From assembly GCF_030254645.1 (NCBI RefSeq), contig NZ_CP116346.1, forward strand, positions 5,125,001-5,189,000: a stretch of 64,000 nucleotides of DNA, given 5' to 3'. This document shows positions 19,227 to 29,761 of this stretch, in pieces (position 1 is the first letter of the stretch; each line of letters starts with the position of its first letter). The DNA comes from Paucibacter sediminis (GTDB lineage: Bacteria > Pseudomonadota > Gammaproteobacteria > Burkholderiales > Burkholderiaceae_C). Made by a program: the position numbers and the translations under genes. A model generated the notes under the pieces. That model searched no databases. It had not been told where the DNA came from and saw nothing but the letters and a program-made list of their open reading frames with translations.

Positions 19227-19699
19227 GCAAGCAGCACTCGCAGATCAGTCAGGACCAGGAAGCGCGCATGGCACGCTTTGGCCTGAGCGTCGCCGCGGGC
19301 CTGAATGCCCAGTGCGAGCAACTCCCGGCCGATATCGGTGAACGCCTGCGCTTCGCGCGCGAGCAGGCCATGTTGAAAGCCAAGGCGGCGCGCCTGGCGC
19401 AGCCCGAACTGGTGCAACAAGCGGCAGCCGTTCCCCAGGGCGACAGCCTGGCCCTGCAAGGCGGCCCCGGCGGCAAGCCTTCACGCTGGCTCAAGCTGGC
19501 ATCGCTGGGCCCCCTGCTCTTGCTGGTACTGGGCCTGCTGCTGATCCAGCACAGCCAGTGGTACCAGCAGATCCTGGCCGCGGCGGAAGTGGACACGGCC
19601 TTGCTGTCGACCCAGCTGCCGCCCGCCGCCTACAGCGACCCCGGCTTCCGTGAGTATCTGAACGAAGACCAGCAACCTGCGACCGAGCAGCCCGAGTGA
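19223..19699 (+). CDS. DUF3619-family single-span membrane protein
   Basis: 158 residues of unknown function. The first ~90 residues are soluble and helical (QISQDQEARMARFGLSVAAGLNAQCEQLPADIGERLRFAREQAM). One TM segment follows (WLKLASLGPLLLLVLGLLLI, about residues 88-108), then a short acidic periplasmic tail ending in LNEDQQPATEQPE. This topology and the ATGA overlap with the sigma gene resemble anti-sigma factor arrangements. I see no zinc-binding (ZAS) motif, so that role is only a hypothesis. Confidence 0.75.
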   Translation: MSKQHSQISQDQEARMARFGLSVAAGLNAQCEQLPADIGERLRFAREQAMLKAKAARLAQPELVQQAAAVPQGDSLALQGGPGGKPSRWLKLASLGPLLLLVLGLLLIQHSQWYQQILAAAEVDTALLSTQLPPAAYSDPGFREYLNEDQQPATEQPE

Positions 19700-19711
19700 C
19701 CGACTGAGAAC

Positions 19712-20512
19712 ATGATCCGGCCACTCCCAACAAGTTCGCTCGCCGCCCATTCCATCACTCTCGCCCTCGGCCTGATGACGGCCTGGCTGCCCGTGCAGCC
19801 GGCCGGCGCGCAGGCGCCCGAGCCCAGCGCAGACACGGCCAGTGCGGTGCCGGCCAGCCCCGCCGCCAGCGCCGTGGCCAAACCGCTGCCGGCGGGTACT
19901 GCCGCGGGCCTGCTGGGCATCGGCAGTTGGCAGGCCCTGAGCCCGGCCCAGCGCTCGGCCCTGGCCCCGCTGCAGCAGGAATGGGACAAGCTCGACAGCT
20001 CGCGCCGCGGCAAATGGCTGGAGGTGGCGGCGCGCTTCCATACGCTGCCGGCCGACGAACAGGCGCGCATCCGCGAGCGCATGATCGAGTGGACCAAGCT
20101 GAGCCCGATCGAGCGCCAGCAGGCCCGGGTCGGCTTCCAGTCCACGCCGCAGCTCAAGAACAATGAACTGCAGGCCAAATGGGAGGCCTACCAAGCCCTG
20201 CCCCCCGAGCGTCGCCAGGCGCTGGCGGACCGCGCCAGCCAGAAGACCCTGCCCGCGGCGAGCACGGCTCCAGGCGGCAAGGCCGCGGCGCCGCTGAGCC
20301 TTGCCAAATCCAATCTGGTGCCGGCACCGTCCGTGGCACCGATCACGGCCGTGGCACCGTCCATCCTGCAGGCCCGACCTGGCGCCACCACCGTGCTGAT
20401 CACGCAGGTCAAGACGCTGCCCGCGCACCAGACCGCCGGCCAACCCAAGGTGCTGGCCGACCCCGATCTGGTCGACCCCAAGACCCTGCTGCCGAAGGCG
20501 CGCGCCAACTGA
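19712..20512 (+). CDS. DUF3106-family exported protein
   Basis: 266 residues. An N-terminal signal sequence is followed by an Ala/Pro-rich linker. The DUF3106 region (about residues 70-165) has repeats of the type WQALSPAQRSALAPLQQEWDKLDSSRRGKWLEVAARF and LSPIERQQARVGF. A low-complexity Ala/Val/Pro tail follows. It probably acts in the periplasm. It is 12 bases after the DUF3619 gene and two before the RDD gene, so it is part of the same operon. The function is unknown. Confidence 0.8.
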   Translation: MIRPLPTSSLAAHSITLALGLMTAWLPVQPAGAQAPEPSADTASAVPASPAASAVAKPLPAGTAAGLLGIGSWQALSPAQRSALAPLQQEWDKLDSSRRGKWLEVAARFHTLPADEQARIRERMIEWTKLSPIERQQARVGFQSTPQLKNNELQAKWEAYQALPPERRQALADRASQKTLPAASTAPGGKAAAPLSLAKSNLVPAPSVAPITAVAPSILQARPGATTVLITQVKTLPAHQTAGQPKVLADPDLVDPKTLLPKARAN

Positions 20513-20514
20513 CG

Positions 20515-21027
20515 ATGAGCGAAGCGATGAATAGCCCGCAGGCGCCGGGCCTGCTGCGCCGCATGGCCTGCTTCATGTACGAGGGCGTGTTGCTGTTCGG
20601 CGTGGTGTTCGTGGCCGGCTATCTGTACTCGGCCCTCACCCAGCAGCGCCATGCCATGCAGGGCCAGCATGGCCTGCAGGCCTTCCTGTTCGTGGTGCTG
20701 GGCATCTACTTCATCTGGTTCTGGTCGCATGGCGGTCAGACCGTGGCGATGAAGGCCTGGCATCTGCGCGTGGTGGACCAACAGGGTGCCCCGCTCACCC
20801 AGGCGCGCGCGCTGCTGCGCTATCTGCTGAGCTGGCTGTGGTTCATGCCGGCGCTGGTGAGCGTCTACGCGATGGGCCTGCATGGCCTGGGGGCGATCTT
20901 CGGCACCCTGCTGGCCGGCGTGCTGGGCTATGCCCTGCTGGCCAAGCTGCATCCGCAAGGGCAGTTCCTGCACGATGTGCTGAGCCGCACCCGCCTCATC
21001 ACGCAACTGCCCCCCAAGAAGGCATGA
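20515..21027 (+). CDS. RDD-family membrane protein
   Basis: 170 residues with three to four TM segments (GVLLFGVVFVAGYLYSAL, LQAFLFVVLGIYFIWFW, LLSWLWFMPALVSVYAMG, AIFGTLLAGVLGYALLA). RDD-type features are visible: an N-terminal RRMACFMYEG instead of the canonical R-D-D segment, GGQTVAMKAWHLRVVDQQGAPLT in the middle, and HDVLSRTRLI at the end. The function of the family is not settled; some members are transporters. It starts two bases after the DUF3106 stop and overlaps dgkA as ATGA. Confidence 0.82.
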   Translation: MSEAMNSPQAPGLLRRMACFMYEGVLLFGVVFVAGYLYSALTQQRHAMQGQHGLQAFLFVVLGIYFIWFWSHGGQTVAMKAWHLRVVDQQGAPLTQARALLRYLLSWLWFMPALVSVYAMGLHGLGAIFGTLLAGVLGYALLAKLHPQGQFLHDVLSRTRLITQLPPKKA

Positions 21028-21404
21028 GCAATCCGCACAAGGGCCGCACCGGCCTGGATCGCATCCTGCGCGCCACCGGCTACTCGATGGCCGGCCTGCG
21101 CGCGGCCTACACGGGCGAAAGCGCGTTTCGGCAGGAAGTCTGGTTGATGGTAGTGGCCACGCCGGCGGCCTTCTGGCTGGGCCGCAACTGGGTCGAGGTG
21201 GCGCTGCTGCTGGGCTCGCTGCTGTTGCTGCTGATCGTGGAGCTGCTGAACTCCGGCATCGAGGCCGCGATCGACCGCATCTCGTTCGAGTTGCACGAAC
21301 TGTCCAAGCGCGCCAAGGACATCGCCAGCGCCGCGGTGTTCCTGGCGCTGCTGCTTTGCGCAGGCATCTGGGGCGCCGCCCTGTGGCAGCGCCTGCTGAC
21401 CTGA
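21024..21404 (+). CDS. dgkA: Diacylglycerol kinase
   Basis: Small trimeric inner-membrane kinase that phosphorylates diacylglycerol for phospholipid recycling. 126 residues. The signature is visible: an N-terminal amphipathic segment with GLRAAYTGESAFRQEVWLM, and the catalytic ELLNSGIEAAIDRISFELHELSKRAKD in TM2. Three TM helices are present. It overlaps the RDD gene stop by four bases and ends four bases before the convergent glnB. Confidence 0.93.
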   Translation: MSNPHKGRTGLDRILRATGYSMAGLRAAYTGESAFRQEVWLMVVATPAAFWLGRNWVEVALLLGSLLLLLIVELLNSGIEAAIDRISFELHELSKRAKDIASAAVFLALLLCAGIWGAALWQRLLT

Positions 21405-21408
21405 GGCC

Positions 21409-21783
<375 letters not shown>

Positions 21784-23472
21784 TTAAGCACGGAACTTGG
21801 AGGTAATCGGGTAGCGCCAGTCGCGTCCGAAGGCGCGGTGCGTGATGCGTATGCCGATGGGCGCCTGGCGCCGCTTGTATTCGTTGATCTTGATCAGGCG
21901 GGTGACGCGCTCCACGTCGGCCGCAGCGAAGCCCGCCGCGACGATCTCGGCGATCGACTGGTCTTCTTCCATATAGCGCGCCAGGATCGCGTCAAGCACC
22001 TCGTAAGGCGGCAGGCTGTCCTGGTCCTTCTGATCCGGGCGCAACTCGGCCGAGGGCGGCCGGGTGATGATGCGCTCCGGAATCACCGGGCCCAGCGTGC
22101 CATCGGCGCGCCGCGTCGGCTGTTCGTTCTTCCAGCGCGCCAGGCGGAACACCAGGGTCTTGGCCACATCCTTGATGACGGCGAAGCCGCCCGCCATGTC
22201 GCCGTAAAGCGTGCAGTAGCCGGTCGCCATCTCGCTCTTGTTGCCGGTGGTGAGCACGATGGAGCCGAACTTGTTGGACAGCGCCATCAGCAGCGTGCCG
22301 CGCACGCGCGCCTGGATGTTCTCCTCAGTGGCGTCCAGCGGCAGGCCGGCGAATTCGCCCGCCAGGCTTTGCGTGAAGGCCTCGAACATGGGCGTGATGG
22401 ACTTCTCGTCGTAGCGCACGCCCAGGCGCTCGGCCATGTCGCGTGCGTCGATCCAGGAGATGTCAGCCGTATAGGGCGAAGGCATCATCACGGTGCGCAC
22501 GCGATCCGCACCCAGCGCATCCACCGCCACCGCCAAGACCAGGGCCGAGTCGATGCCGCCCGACAGCCCGATGATGGCGCCCGGAAAGCCATTCTTGCCG
22601 ATGTAGTCGCGCACCCCGGTGACCAGCGCCGCCCAGCATTGCGCCTCCAGCTCCGGCAAGGGCATGACCTGACCCCGCGGGCAGGCATCGGCGCCCAGTT
22701 CGATCAGCGTCAGGTCCTCCTCGAACATCGGCGCACGCGCCACCACCCGGCCCTGGGCATCGAGCGCGAAGGAAGCACCGTCGAACACCACCTCGTCCTG
22801 CCCGCCCACCAGATGGGCGTAGAGCAGCGGCAGCCCCACATCGCGCGCGCGCTGGGCCATGCGCTCCTCGCGCTCGGCCACCTTGCCCAGATGAAAGGGC
22901 GAGGCGTTCAAGACGCACAGCACCTGGGCGCCCGCGGCCCTGGCGGCACGCGCGGGCTCCTCGAACCAGGCGTCTTCGCAAATCGTCAGCCCGAAACGCA
23001 GGCCATCGATCTCGAACACCACCGCACCCTGCCCCGCATCGCGGCCGGAGATGAAATAGCGGCGCTCGTCAAACACCTGGTAGTTGGGCAGCTCGCGCTT
23101 GCAATAGGTGCGCAAGACCTGTCCCCCTGCCAGCACCGAGGCCGCATTGAAGCGGCGCGGCACGCTCAGGGACTTGGACCTAAGATCCCCGCCATCGTCC
23201 ATTTGATGCGGATGCCCCACCACCACATGCAAGCCTTCGCACGCGGCAAGCTCTTCGGCAATCAGGCGCAGGCTGGCTGCGCAAGCCTCCATGAAGGCCG
23301 GCCGCAGCAACAGATCCTCCGGCGGATAGCCACACAGACTCAGCTCCGGCGTGAGCAGCAATCGGGCACCTTGCGCATGGGCACGCCGGCCGTACTCGAT
23401 GATCTTGCTGGCGTTGCCGGCCAGATCGCCGACGGTGACATTGATTTGCGCAAGCGCGACTTTCACAGACAT
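21784..23472 (-). CDS. nadE: Glutamine-dependent NAD+ synthetase
   Basis: Makes NAD+ from deamido-NAD+ using glutamine. 562 residues with two domains. The N-terminal nitrilase-fold glutaminase has catalytic residues Glu in LTPELSLCGYPPEDLL, Lys in YCKRELPNYQVFDE and Cys in LTICEDAWFEE. The C-terminal ATP pyrophosphatase-type synthetase has its P-loop at IGLSGGIDSALVLAV. The fusion makes it independent of a separate amidase. It is upstream of glnB, linking NAD synthesis and nitrogen sensing in one transcript, and divergent from the COG3146 gene. Confidence 0.95.
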   Translation of the reverse strand: MSVKVALAQINVTVGDLAGNASKIIEYGRRAHAQGARLLLTPELSLCGYPPEDLLLRPAFMEACAASLRLIAEELAACEGLHVVVGHPHQMDDGGDLRSKSLSVPRRFNAASVLAGGQVLRTYCKRELPNYQVFDERRYFISGRDAGQGAVVFEIDGLRFGLTICEDAWFEEPARAARAAGAQVLCVLNASPFHLGKVAEREERMAQRARDVGLPLLYAHLVGGQDEVVFDGASFALDAQGRVVARAPMFEEDLTLIELGADACPRGQVMPLPELEAQCWAALVTGVRDYIGKNGFPGAIIGLSGGIDSALVLAVAVDALGADRVRTVMMPSPYTADISWIDARDMAERLGVRYDEKSITPMFEAFTQSLAGEFAGLPLDATEENIQARVRGTLLMALSNKFGSIVLTTGNKSEMATGYCTLYGDMAGGFAVIKDVAKTLVFRLARWKNEQPTRRADGTLGPVIPERIITRPPSAELRPDQKDQDSLPPYEVLDAILARYMEEDQSIAEIVAAGFAAADVERVTRLIKINEYKRRQAPIGIRITHRAFGRDWRYPITSKFRA

Positions 23473-23516
23473 GGGCGCGGGGTCCTGGCGAGCCCTGGCA
23501 AGCGCAGGGCAAAAGC

Positions 23517-24680
23517 ATGAATCGAGGCGTCGCCGATTATGTCATTCGGGTTGCTACCGATCCCCATGATCTGCCCCTGCAAGCCTGGAACGATTTGCTG
23601 CGCGCGCAGGAGCTGCCCACGCCCTTCATGCGGCTGGAATATTTCCAGGCCCTGCATGCCAGCGGCTCGGCGGTGGCCTCCACCGGTTGGCAGCCGCAGT
23701 TCCTGAGCCTCTGGCATGGCGATGAACTGGTGGGCGCCTGCCCGGCCTATCTGAAGAGCCACTCCTACGGCGAATACGTGTTTGACTGGGCCTGGGCCGA
23801 CGCCTATGCGCGCCATGGCCTGAGCTACTACCCCAAGCTGCTGGTGGCCGTGCCCTTCACGCCGGTGCCGGGCGCGCGCCTGCTGGCGCGCGACGCGGCC
23901 GCGCGCGACGCCCTGGTGCGCGGCCTGCAGGCGCTGGCAGCGCAGTTGCAGCTCTCCTCTGCCCATGTGCTGTTCTGCAGTGACGCGGACATGGCCGCCC
24001 TGCAGGGCGCGGGCTGGCTGCCGCGCCACAACGTGCAGTTCCACTGGCAGAACACCCAGCAGACGCCGCGCGAGTTCAAGGACTATCTGGCCAGCCTGCA
24101 ACGCGACAAGCGCAAGAAGATCCAGCAGGAGCAGCGCCGCGTGCGCGAGGCCGGGGTGCGCTTCGAGGTGCGCGAAGGCGCGCAGATCAGCGCGCAGGAC
24201 TGGGACTTCTTCTACCGCTGCTACACCCTCACCTACCGCGCACATCGCAGCACGCCCTATCTGAGTCGCAGCTTCTTCGCCGAGGCGAGCCGGCAGATGG
24301 CGCAGCATTGGCTGATGTTCATCGCCTACCGCGAGGGCGAGCGCCTGGCCGCCTCCTTGCTCGCCCTGGATCCCGAGCGCCGCACCGCCTATGGGCGCTA
24401 CTGGGGTGCCCTGGAAGCCGTCCCCTGCCTGCATTTCGACGCCTGCTATTACCAGCCCCTGGCCTGGTGCCTGGCCCAGGGTTACCAGCGCTTCGAGGGC
24501 GGCGCCCAGGGCGAGCACAAGATGGCGCGCGGGCTCATGCCGGTGGGCACGCAGTCGGCCCACCGCCTGGCGCACCCGCAGTTCCGCGACGCGGTGGCCG
24601 AATTCCTGGCGCGCGAGGGCGAGGCCATGCACGACTACGTGAACGAACTGGAACAGCACCAGCCCTTCAAGAAGGCATGA
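23517..24680 (+). CDS. GNAT-like / peptidogalycan-type acyltransferase family protein (COG3146)
   Basis: 387 residues with no signal peptide or TM. The sequence fits the COG3146 family of proteins with two GNAT-like lobes related to FemAB. Conserved blocks are PFMRLEYFQALHASGS near the start, PAYLKSHSYGEYVFDWAWADAY, KRKKIQQEQRRVREAG in the middle and RFEGGAQGEHKMARGLMPV near the end. The exact substrate is unknown. It starts 45 bases from nadE in the opposite direction and ends at a bidirectional terminator shared with ppa. Confidence 0.8.
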   Translation: MNRGVADYVIRVATDPHDLPLQAWNDLLRAQELPTPFMRLEYFQALHASGSAVASTGWQPQFLSLWHGDELVGACPAYLKSHSYGEYVFDWAWADAYARHGLSYYPKLLVAVPFTPVPGARLLARDAAARDALVRGLQALAAQLQLSSAHVLFCSDADMAALQGAGWLPRHNVQFHWQNTQQTPREFKDYLASLQRDKRKKIQQEQRRVREAGVRFEVREGAQISAQDWDFFYRCYTLTYRAHRSTPYLSRSFFAEASRQMAQHWLMFIAYREGERLAASLLALDPERRTAYGRYWGALEAVPCLHFDACYYQPLAWCLAQGYQRFEGGAQGEHKMARGLMPVGTQSAHRLAHPQFRDAVAEFLAREGEAMHDYVNELEQHQPFKKA

Positions 24681-24701
24681 CCTGACCCCAGAAACGACAA
24701 A

Positions 24702-24717
24702 AGCGCCTCGCGGCGCT
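24702..24717. terminator. Bidirectional terminator between the COG3146 gene and ppa
   Basis: AGCGCC-TCGC-GGCGCT hairpin with a stable tetraloop, flanked by AAAA on the left and CTCTTGT on the right. It lies between converging genes and could serve both. Confidence 0.65.
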
Positions 24718-24742
24718 CTTGTCATCGGCAGCAGGGCTGACC

Positions 24743-25282
24743 TTACTTCTGCTGCTGCTTGGCGTAGGCGGCGATGCCGGACATGATCTCGGCCTTGGCG
24801 GCCTCCGGGCCTTCCCAGCCCTGCACCTTGACCCACTTGCCGGGTTCCAGGTCCTTGTAATGCTCGAAGAAATGCTGGATGGCGTTGAGGCGCATCTTGT
24901 TCACGTCCTCGGGCTTCTGCCAATGCGTGTACATGGGCAGGATCTTGTCGATCGGCACGGCCAGCAGCTTGGCGTCGCCGCCTGCCTCGTCGTCCATCTT
25001 CAGCACGCCGACGGCACGGCAGGTCACCACCACGCCAGGGGTCAGCGGGAAGGGGGTGATCACCAGCACGTCCACCGGGTCGCCGTCATCCGACAGGGTC
25101 TGCGGGATGTAGCCATAGTTGCAGGGGTAGTGCATCGCGGTCGTCATGAAACGATCCACGAACATGGCACCGGTCTCCTTGTCGACCTCGTACTTGATCG
25201 GGTCGGCGTTCATCGGGATTTCGATGATCACGTTGAACTGTTCGGGCGCCTTGGCGCCGGGGGTCACGTTGTGCAGGCTCAT
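24743..25282 (-). CDS. ppa: Inorganic pyrophosphatase (soluble, family I)
   Basis: Hydrolyses cytoplasmic pyrophosphate to drive biosynthesis. 179 residues. Active-site residues are visible in [33 protein letters not shown] and the metal-binding [13 protein letters not shown]. It is divergent from the membrane pyrophosphatase hppA across a ~250-base intergenic region, so two different PPi-hydrolysing systems sit back to back. Confidence 0.96.
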   Translation of the reverse strand: MSLHNVTPGAKAPEQFNVIIEIPMNADPIKYEVDKETGAMFVDRFMTTAMHYPCNYGYIPQTLSDDGDPVDVLVITPFPLTPGVVVTCRAVGVLKMDDEAGGDAKLLAVPIDKILPMYTHWQKPEDVNKMRLNAIQHFFEHYKDLEPGKWVKVQGWEGPEAAKAEIMSGIAAYAKQQQK

Positions 25283-25383
25283 TGTGTTCTCTACGGCCAG
25301 GGGGAAACCCGCATTCTAGAGGCTCAGCTGATAGGGGCCTGACGCCTGAAGCCTGGACGCCGCCTCAAGCCCGCTTCAATCTC

Positions 25384-25407
25384 GTTTACCCGCATCCGCT
25401 GGTAAAC
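25384..25407. promoter_or_regulatory. Inverted repeat between ppa and hppA
   Basis: GTTTACC-N10-GGTAAAC, a perfect 7-bp inverted repeat, lies in the middle of the divergent ppa/hppA intergenic region. It could be a repressor or activator site; I do not recognise the regulator. Confidence 0.45.
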
Positions 25408-25536
25408 GCGCAATCCAAGCGTCACGCCCCTCACTTAGCATGAACTCAGCGACCCTGTTGATACGAAGCGTGCAGGACTGGCGTTCAGAGACGGGGCGTC
25501 TTCAACAACGGCAGATACAACAGAGGAGACATGTAC

Positions 25537-27708
<2,172 letters not shown>

Positions 27709-27732
27709 GGGCTTTCCCTAGCCGACTCGAAA

Positions 27733-27762
27733 CAGCCCGCGATCGCGGGCTGTTCTTACTTT
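27733..27762 (+). terminator. Terminator downstream of hppA
   Basis: CAGCCCGCGA/TCGCGGGCTG, a perfect 20-base palindrome capable of an 8-bp stem with tetraloop, followed by TTCTTACTTT. Confidence 0.85.
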
Positions 27763-27839
27763 GACGGGGCCAGAATGCGCGCAACAATAGGCCATCCTAG
27801 TGCAGCGCCGATTCCGGCCACCCATACTCCGCGAGCCCC

Positions 27840-28691
27840 ATGATGAAACCAGCGATCACGCAACACGAGTTGATGCGCCGTCGCTCCCAAATGGCCGACC
27901 TGCAGCGCTATGTGGTCAGCCAGGAAGAGGCCTTCGGCCAGTTGCACGGCCGGCTCACGGCCTTCATCGATCGCTACGTGGCCACGCTCGGGCCGCTCTA
28001 CATGGAACTCGATGCGCTGGAATCGCAGCTGCATCTGGCCATGACCTACCTCTCCGAAGCGCTGCGCAGCCATGGCGTCGATGCGCGGGCGCCGCTGCCG
28101 CCGCGAGCCACCGATCTGCCCCGCCTGAGCGTGCTGCCCAGTGCGGCCCCGATGCCGGTTGAACCCCAGGGCGGCATCGTCGACGTCGCGCCACCCACGC
28201 TCAAGCAGCTTTACCGCCGCGCCGCAATGCGCTTGCATCCGGACCTCGCGCGCGGTGAGCGCGAGCGCCGCCTACGCGAGGATCAGATGATGACCGCCAA
28301 CGAGGCCTATGCCGCTGGCGACCGCCCCAGGCTGGAAGCGCTGCTGTTGGCGGCGGGCGAAGACCCGCTCAAGGTGACCGGCAGCAATGGCAGTGCCGTG
28401 CTCGAATGGTTGCGCCGCAGCGAGTTGGCCGTGCAGGGCCGATTGCGCGTCGTGCAGGCCCATTTGCTGGCCTTGCAAGCCCACCCCATGCACCAGCTCT
28501 GGATCGCCATCGAACGCGCCGAGTTGAAAGGCCTGGATCCGCTGGGCGTGATGGCGAACCGTCTGCGCGCCCAGATCAGCGAACGGCGCCAGGAGCTCTA
28601 CATCGGCCAACGCCTGCAGCCCGATTCCAAGCTGGCACTCGCCTTCCTGCACCAGCGCGTGGAACGCATGGGCGCGATGGCACTGGGCTGA
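27840..28691 (+). CDS. J-domain-like (DnaJ-related) protein of unknown function
   Basis: 283 residues. The N-terminal ~90 residues are helical (coiled-coil-like). A short segment LKQLYRRAAMRLHPDLARGERERRLREDQMMTANEAYAAGD (about residues 120-165) carries an HPD tripeptide and resembles helices II-III of a J-domain, but the first helix is poorly conserved. The C-terminal ~110 residues are helical with no motif I recognise. It might be a DnaK co-chaperone, or the HPD may be incidental. It stands alone between the hppA terminator and its own terminator. Confidence 0.7.
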   Translation: MMKPAITQHELMRRRSQMADLQRYVVSQEEAFGQLHGRLTAFIDRYVATLGPLYMELDALESQLHLAMTYLSEALRSHGVDARAPLPPRATDLPRLSVLPSAAPMPVEPQGGIVDVAPPTLKQLYRRAAMRLHPDLARGERERRLREDQMMTANEAYAAGDRPRLEALLLAAGEDPLKVTGSNGSAVLEWLRRSELAVQGRLRVVQAHLLALQAHPMHQLWIAIERAELKGLDPLGVMANRLRAQISERRQELYIGQRLQPDSKLALAFLHQRVERMGAMALG

Positions 28692-28727
28692 TCCGGCCGC
28701 TTCGAAACGCGGGCTCCAGATACGACA

Positions 28728-28755
28728 AAACCCAGCATCTTGCGATGCTGGGTTT
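28728..28755. terminator. Bidirectional terminator between the J-domain gene and tRNA-Pro
   Basis: AAACCCAGCATC/GATGCTGGGTTT, a perfect 12-bp stem with a TTGC loop, followed by CTCGTTTTC on the plus strand and TTTGTCG on the minus strand. It serves the plus-strand gene and probably the tRNA-Pro transcript. Confidence 0.85.
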
Positions 28756-28766
28756 CTCGTTTTCAT

Positions 28767-28844
<78 letters not shown>

Positions 28845-28874
28845 CTGAGAAAAAGATTATAGAACGATTTTTGA

Positions 28875-29348
28875 CTAGATTGCAAGCAAACTCGCTCGAA
28901 TCGACAGCAATTCTTCCCGCACCTGATCCAACGAGAGTTTTTCCAGGCTGACCGTGGCGCGCGCACTGTCGTGCACGCCCGCCGCCATCGCTGACACCGG
29001 CACATGGCCAGGGGTCAGGTCTTGCGTGAATCCGATCAGCTCCGCGGCATGCGCCTCCTCACGGAAGCTGCTGGCGGTATCGCCACGCGCCGCGCCACCC
29101 TCGGTGAGCTGATTGCGCGCACCGCTGATGGTGAAGCCCTGGTCGTACAAGAGATCGCGGATGCGCCGGATCAGCAACACCTCATGGTGCTGGTAATAGC
29201 GCCGATTGCCGCGCCGCTTCATAGGCTTGAGCTGCGTGAACTCCTGCTCCCAGTAGCGCAGCACATAGGGCTTCACACCGCACAGCTCACTCACCTCACC
29301 AATGGTGAAGTAACGTTTGGCGGGAATGGCGGGAAGCGCTTTGTCCAT
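28875..29348 (-). CDS. MerR-family transcriptional regulator downstream of ihfA
   Basis: 157 residues. The N-terminal MerR winged helix is clear (YFTIGEVSELCGVKPYVLRYWEQEFTQLKPMKRRGNRRYYQHHEVLLIRRIRDLLYDQGFTISGARNQL). The C-terminal half is poorly conserved and has no cysteine cluster, arguing against metal sensing. The start at 29348 (MDKALP) is an ATG; a TTG three codons upstream is possible. It follows ihfA by 34 bases, the pheST-ihfA-merR order widely conserved in proteobacteria. Its targets are not established. Confidence 0.9.
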   Translation of the reverse strand: MDKALPAIPAKRYFTIGEVSELCGVKPYVLRYWEQEFTQLKPMKRRGNRRYYQHHEVLLIRRIRDLLYDQGFTISGARNQLTEGGAARGDTASSFREEAHAAELIGFTQDLTPGHVPVSAMAAGVHDSARATVSLEKLSLDQVREELLSIRASLLAI

Positions 29349-29382
29349 TGAAATCAAGGGCTTCAGGTGCGGAGGTCAGACT

Positions 29383-29757
29383 CTACTCGAAGTCGTCTGC
29401 GACGGGGGCTTCCCCTTGTACCGCAGCTTTGAGTTTGTGGCTGGCATGAAAAGTAACCACATTCCTGGCCTTGATCGGAATCGCCTCGCCGGTGCGCGGA
29501 TTGCGCCCCGGGCGCGGCGCCTTGCGGCGGATGTTGAAGTTGCCGAAGCCCGACAGCTTCACATCGCGGCCCTGCACCAGGCTGGCATGGATGATGTCGA
29601 AGAAGGCCTCGACCATGTCCTTGGATTCGCGCTTGTTGAGGCCCAGCTTGTCGAACAGCAGCTCGGCGAGCTCGGCCTTGGTCAGCGTGGGCGTCTCGAG
29701 GCTGGGCAGCAGCACGCGCGCGCCCTGCTCCTTGGTATCGTCGTCGCTCATCAGCAT
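29383..29757 (-). CDS. ihfA: Integration host factor subunit alpha
   Basis: DNA-bending nucleoid protein acting as a heterodimer with IhfB. 124 residues, slightly long because of an N-terminal acidic extension ([21 protein letters not shown]) before the conserved [33 protein letters not shown]. The DNA-binding arm with its intercalating Pro is in [30 protein letters not shown]. The start is at 29757 or two codons later. It begins four bases after pheT ends, hence cotranscribed. Confidence 0.93.
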   Translation of the reverse strand: MLMSDDDTKEQGARVLLPSLETPTLTKAELAELLFDKLGLNKRESKDMVEAFFDIIHASLVQGRDVKLSGFGNFNIRRKAPRPGRNPRTGEAIPIKARNVVTFHASHKLKAAVQGEAPVADDFE

Positions 29758-29761
29758 GTCC

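Noticed and set aside
21838-23520. 560-codon open frame antisense to nadE
   Set aside because: It mirrors nearly the whole nadE gene and has shadow composition; nadE has complete catalytic motifs.
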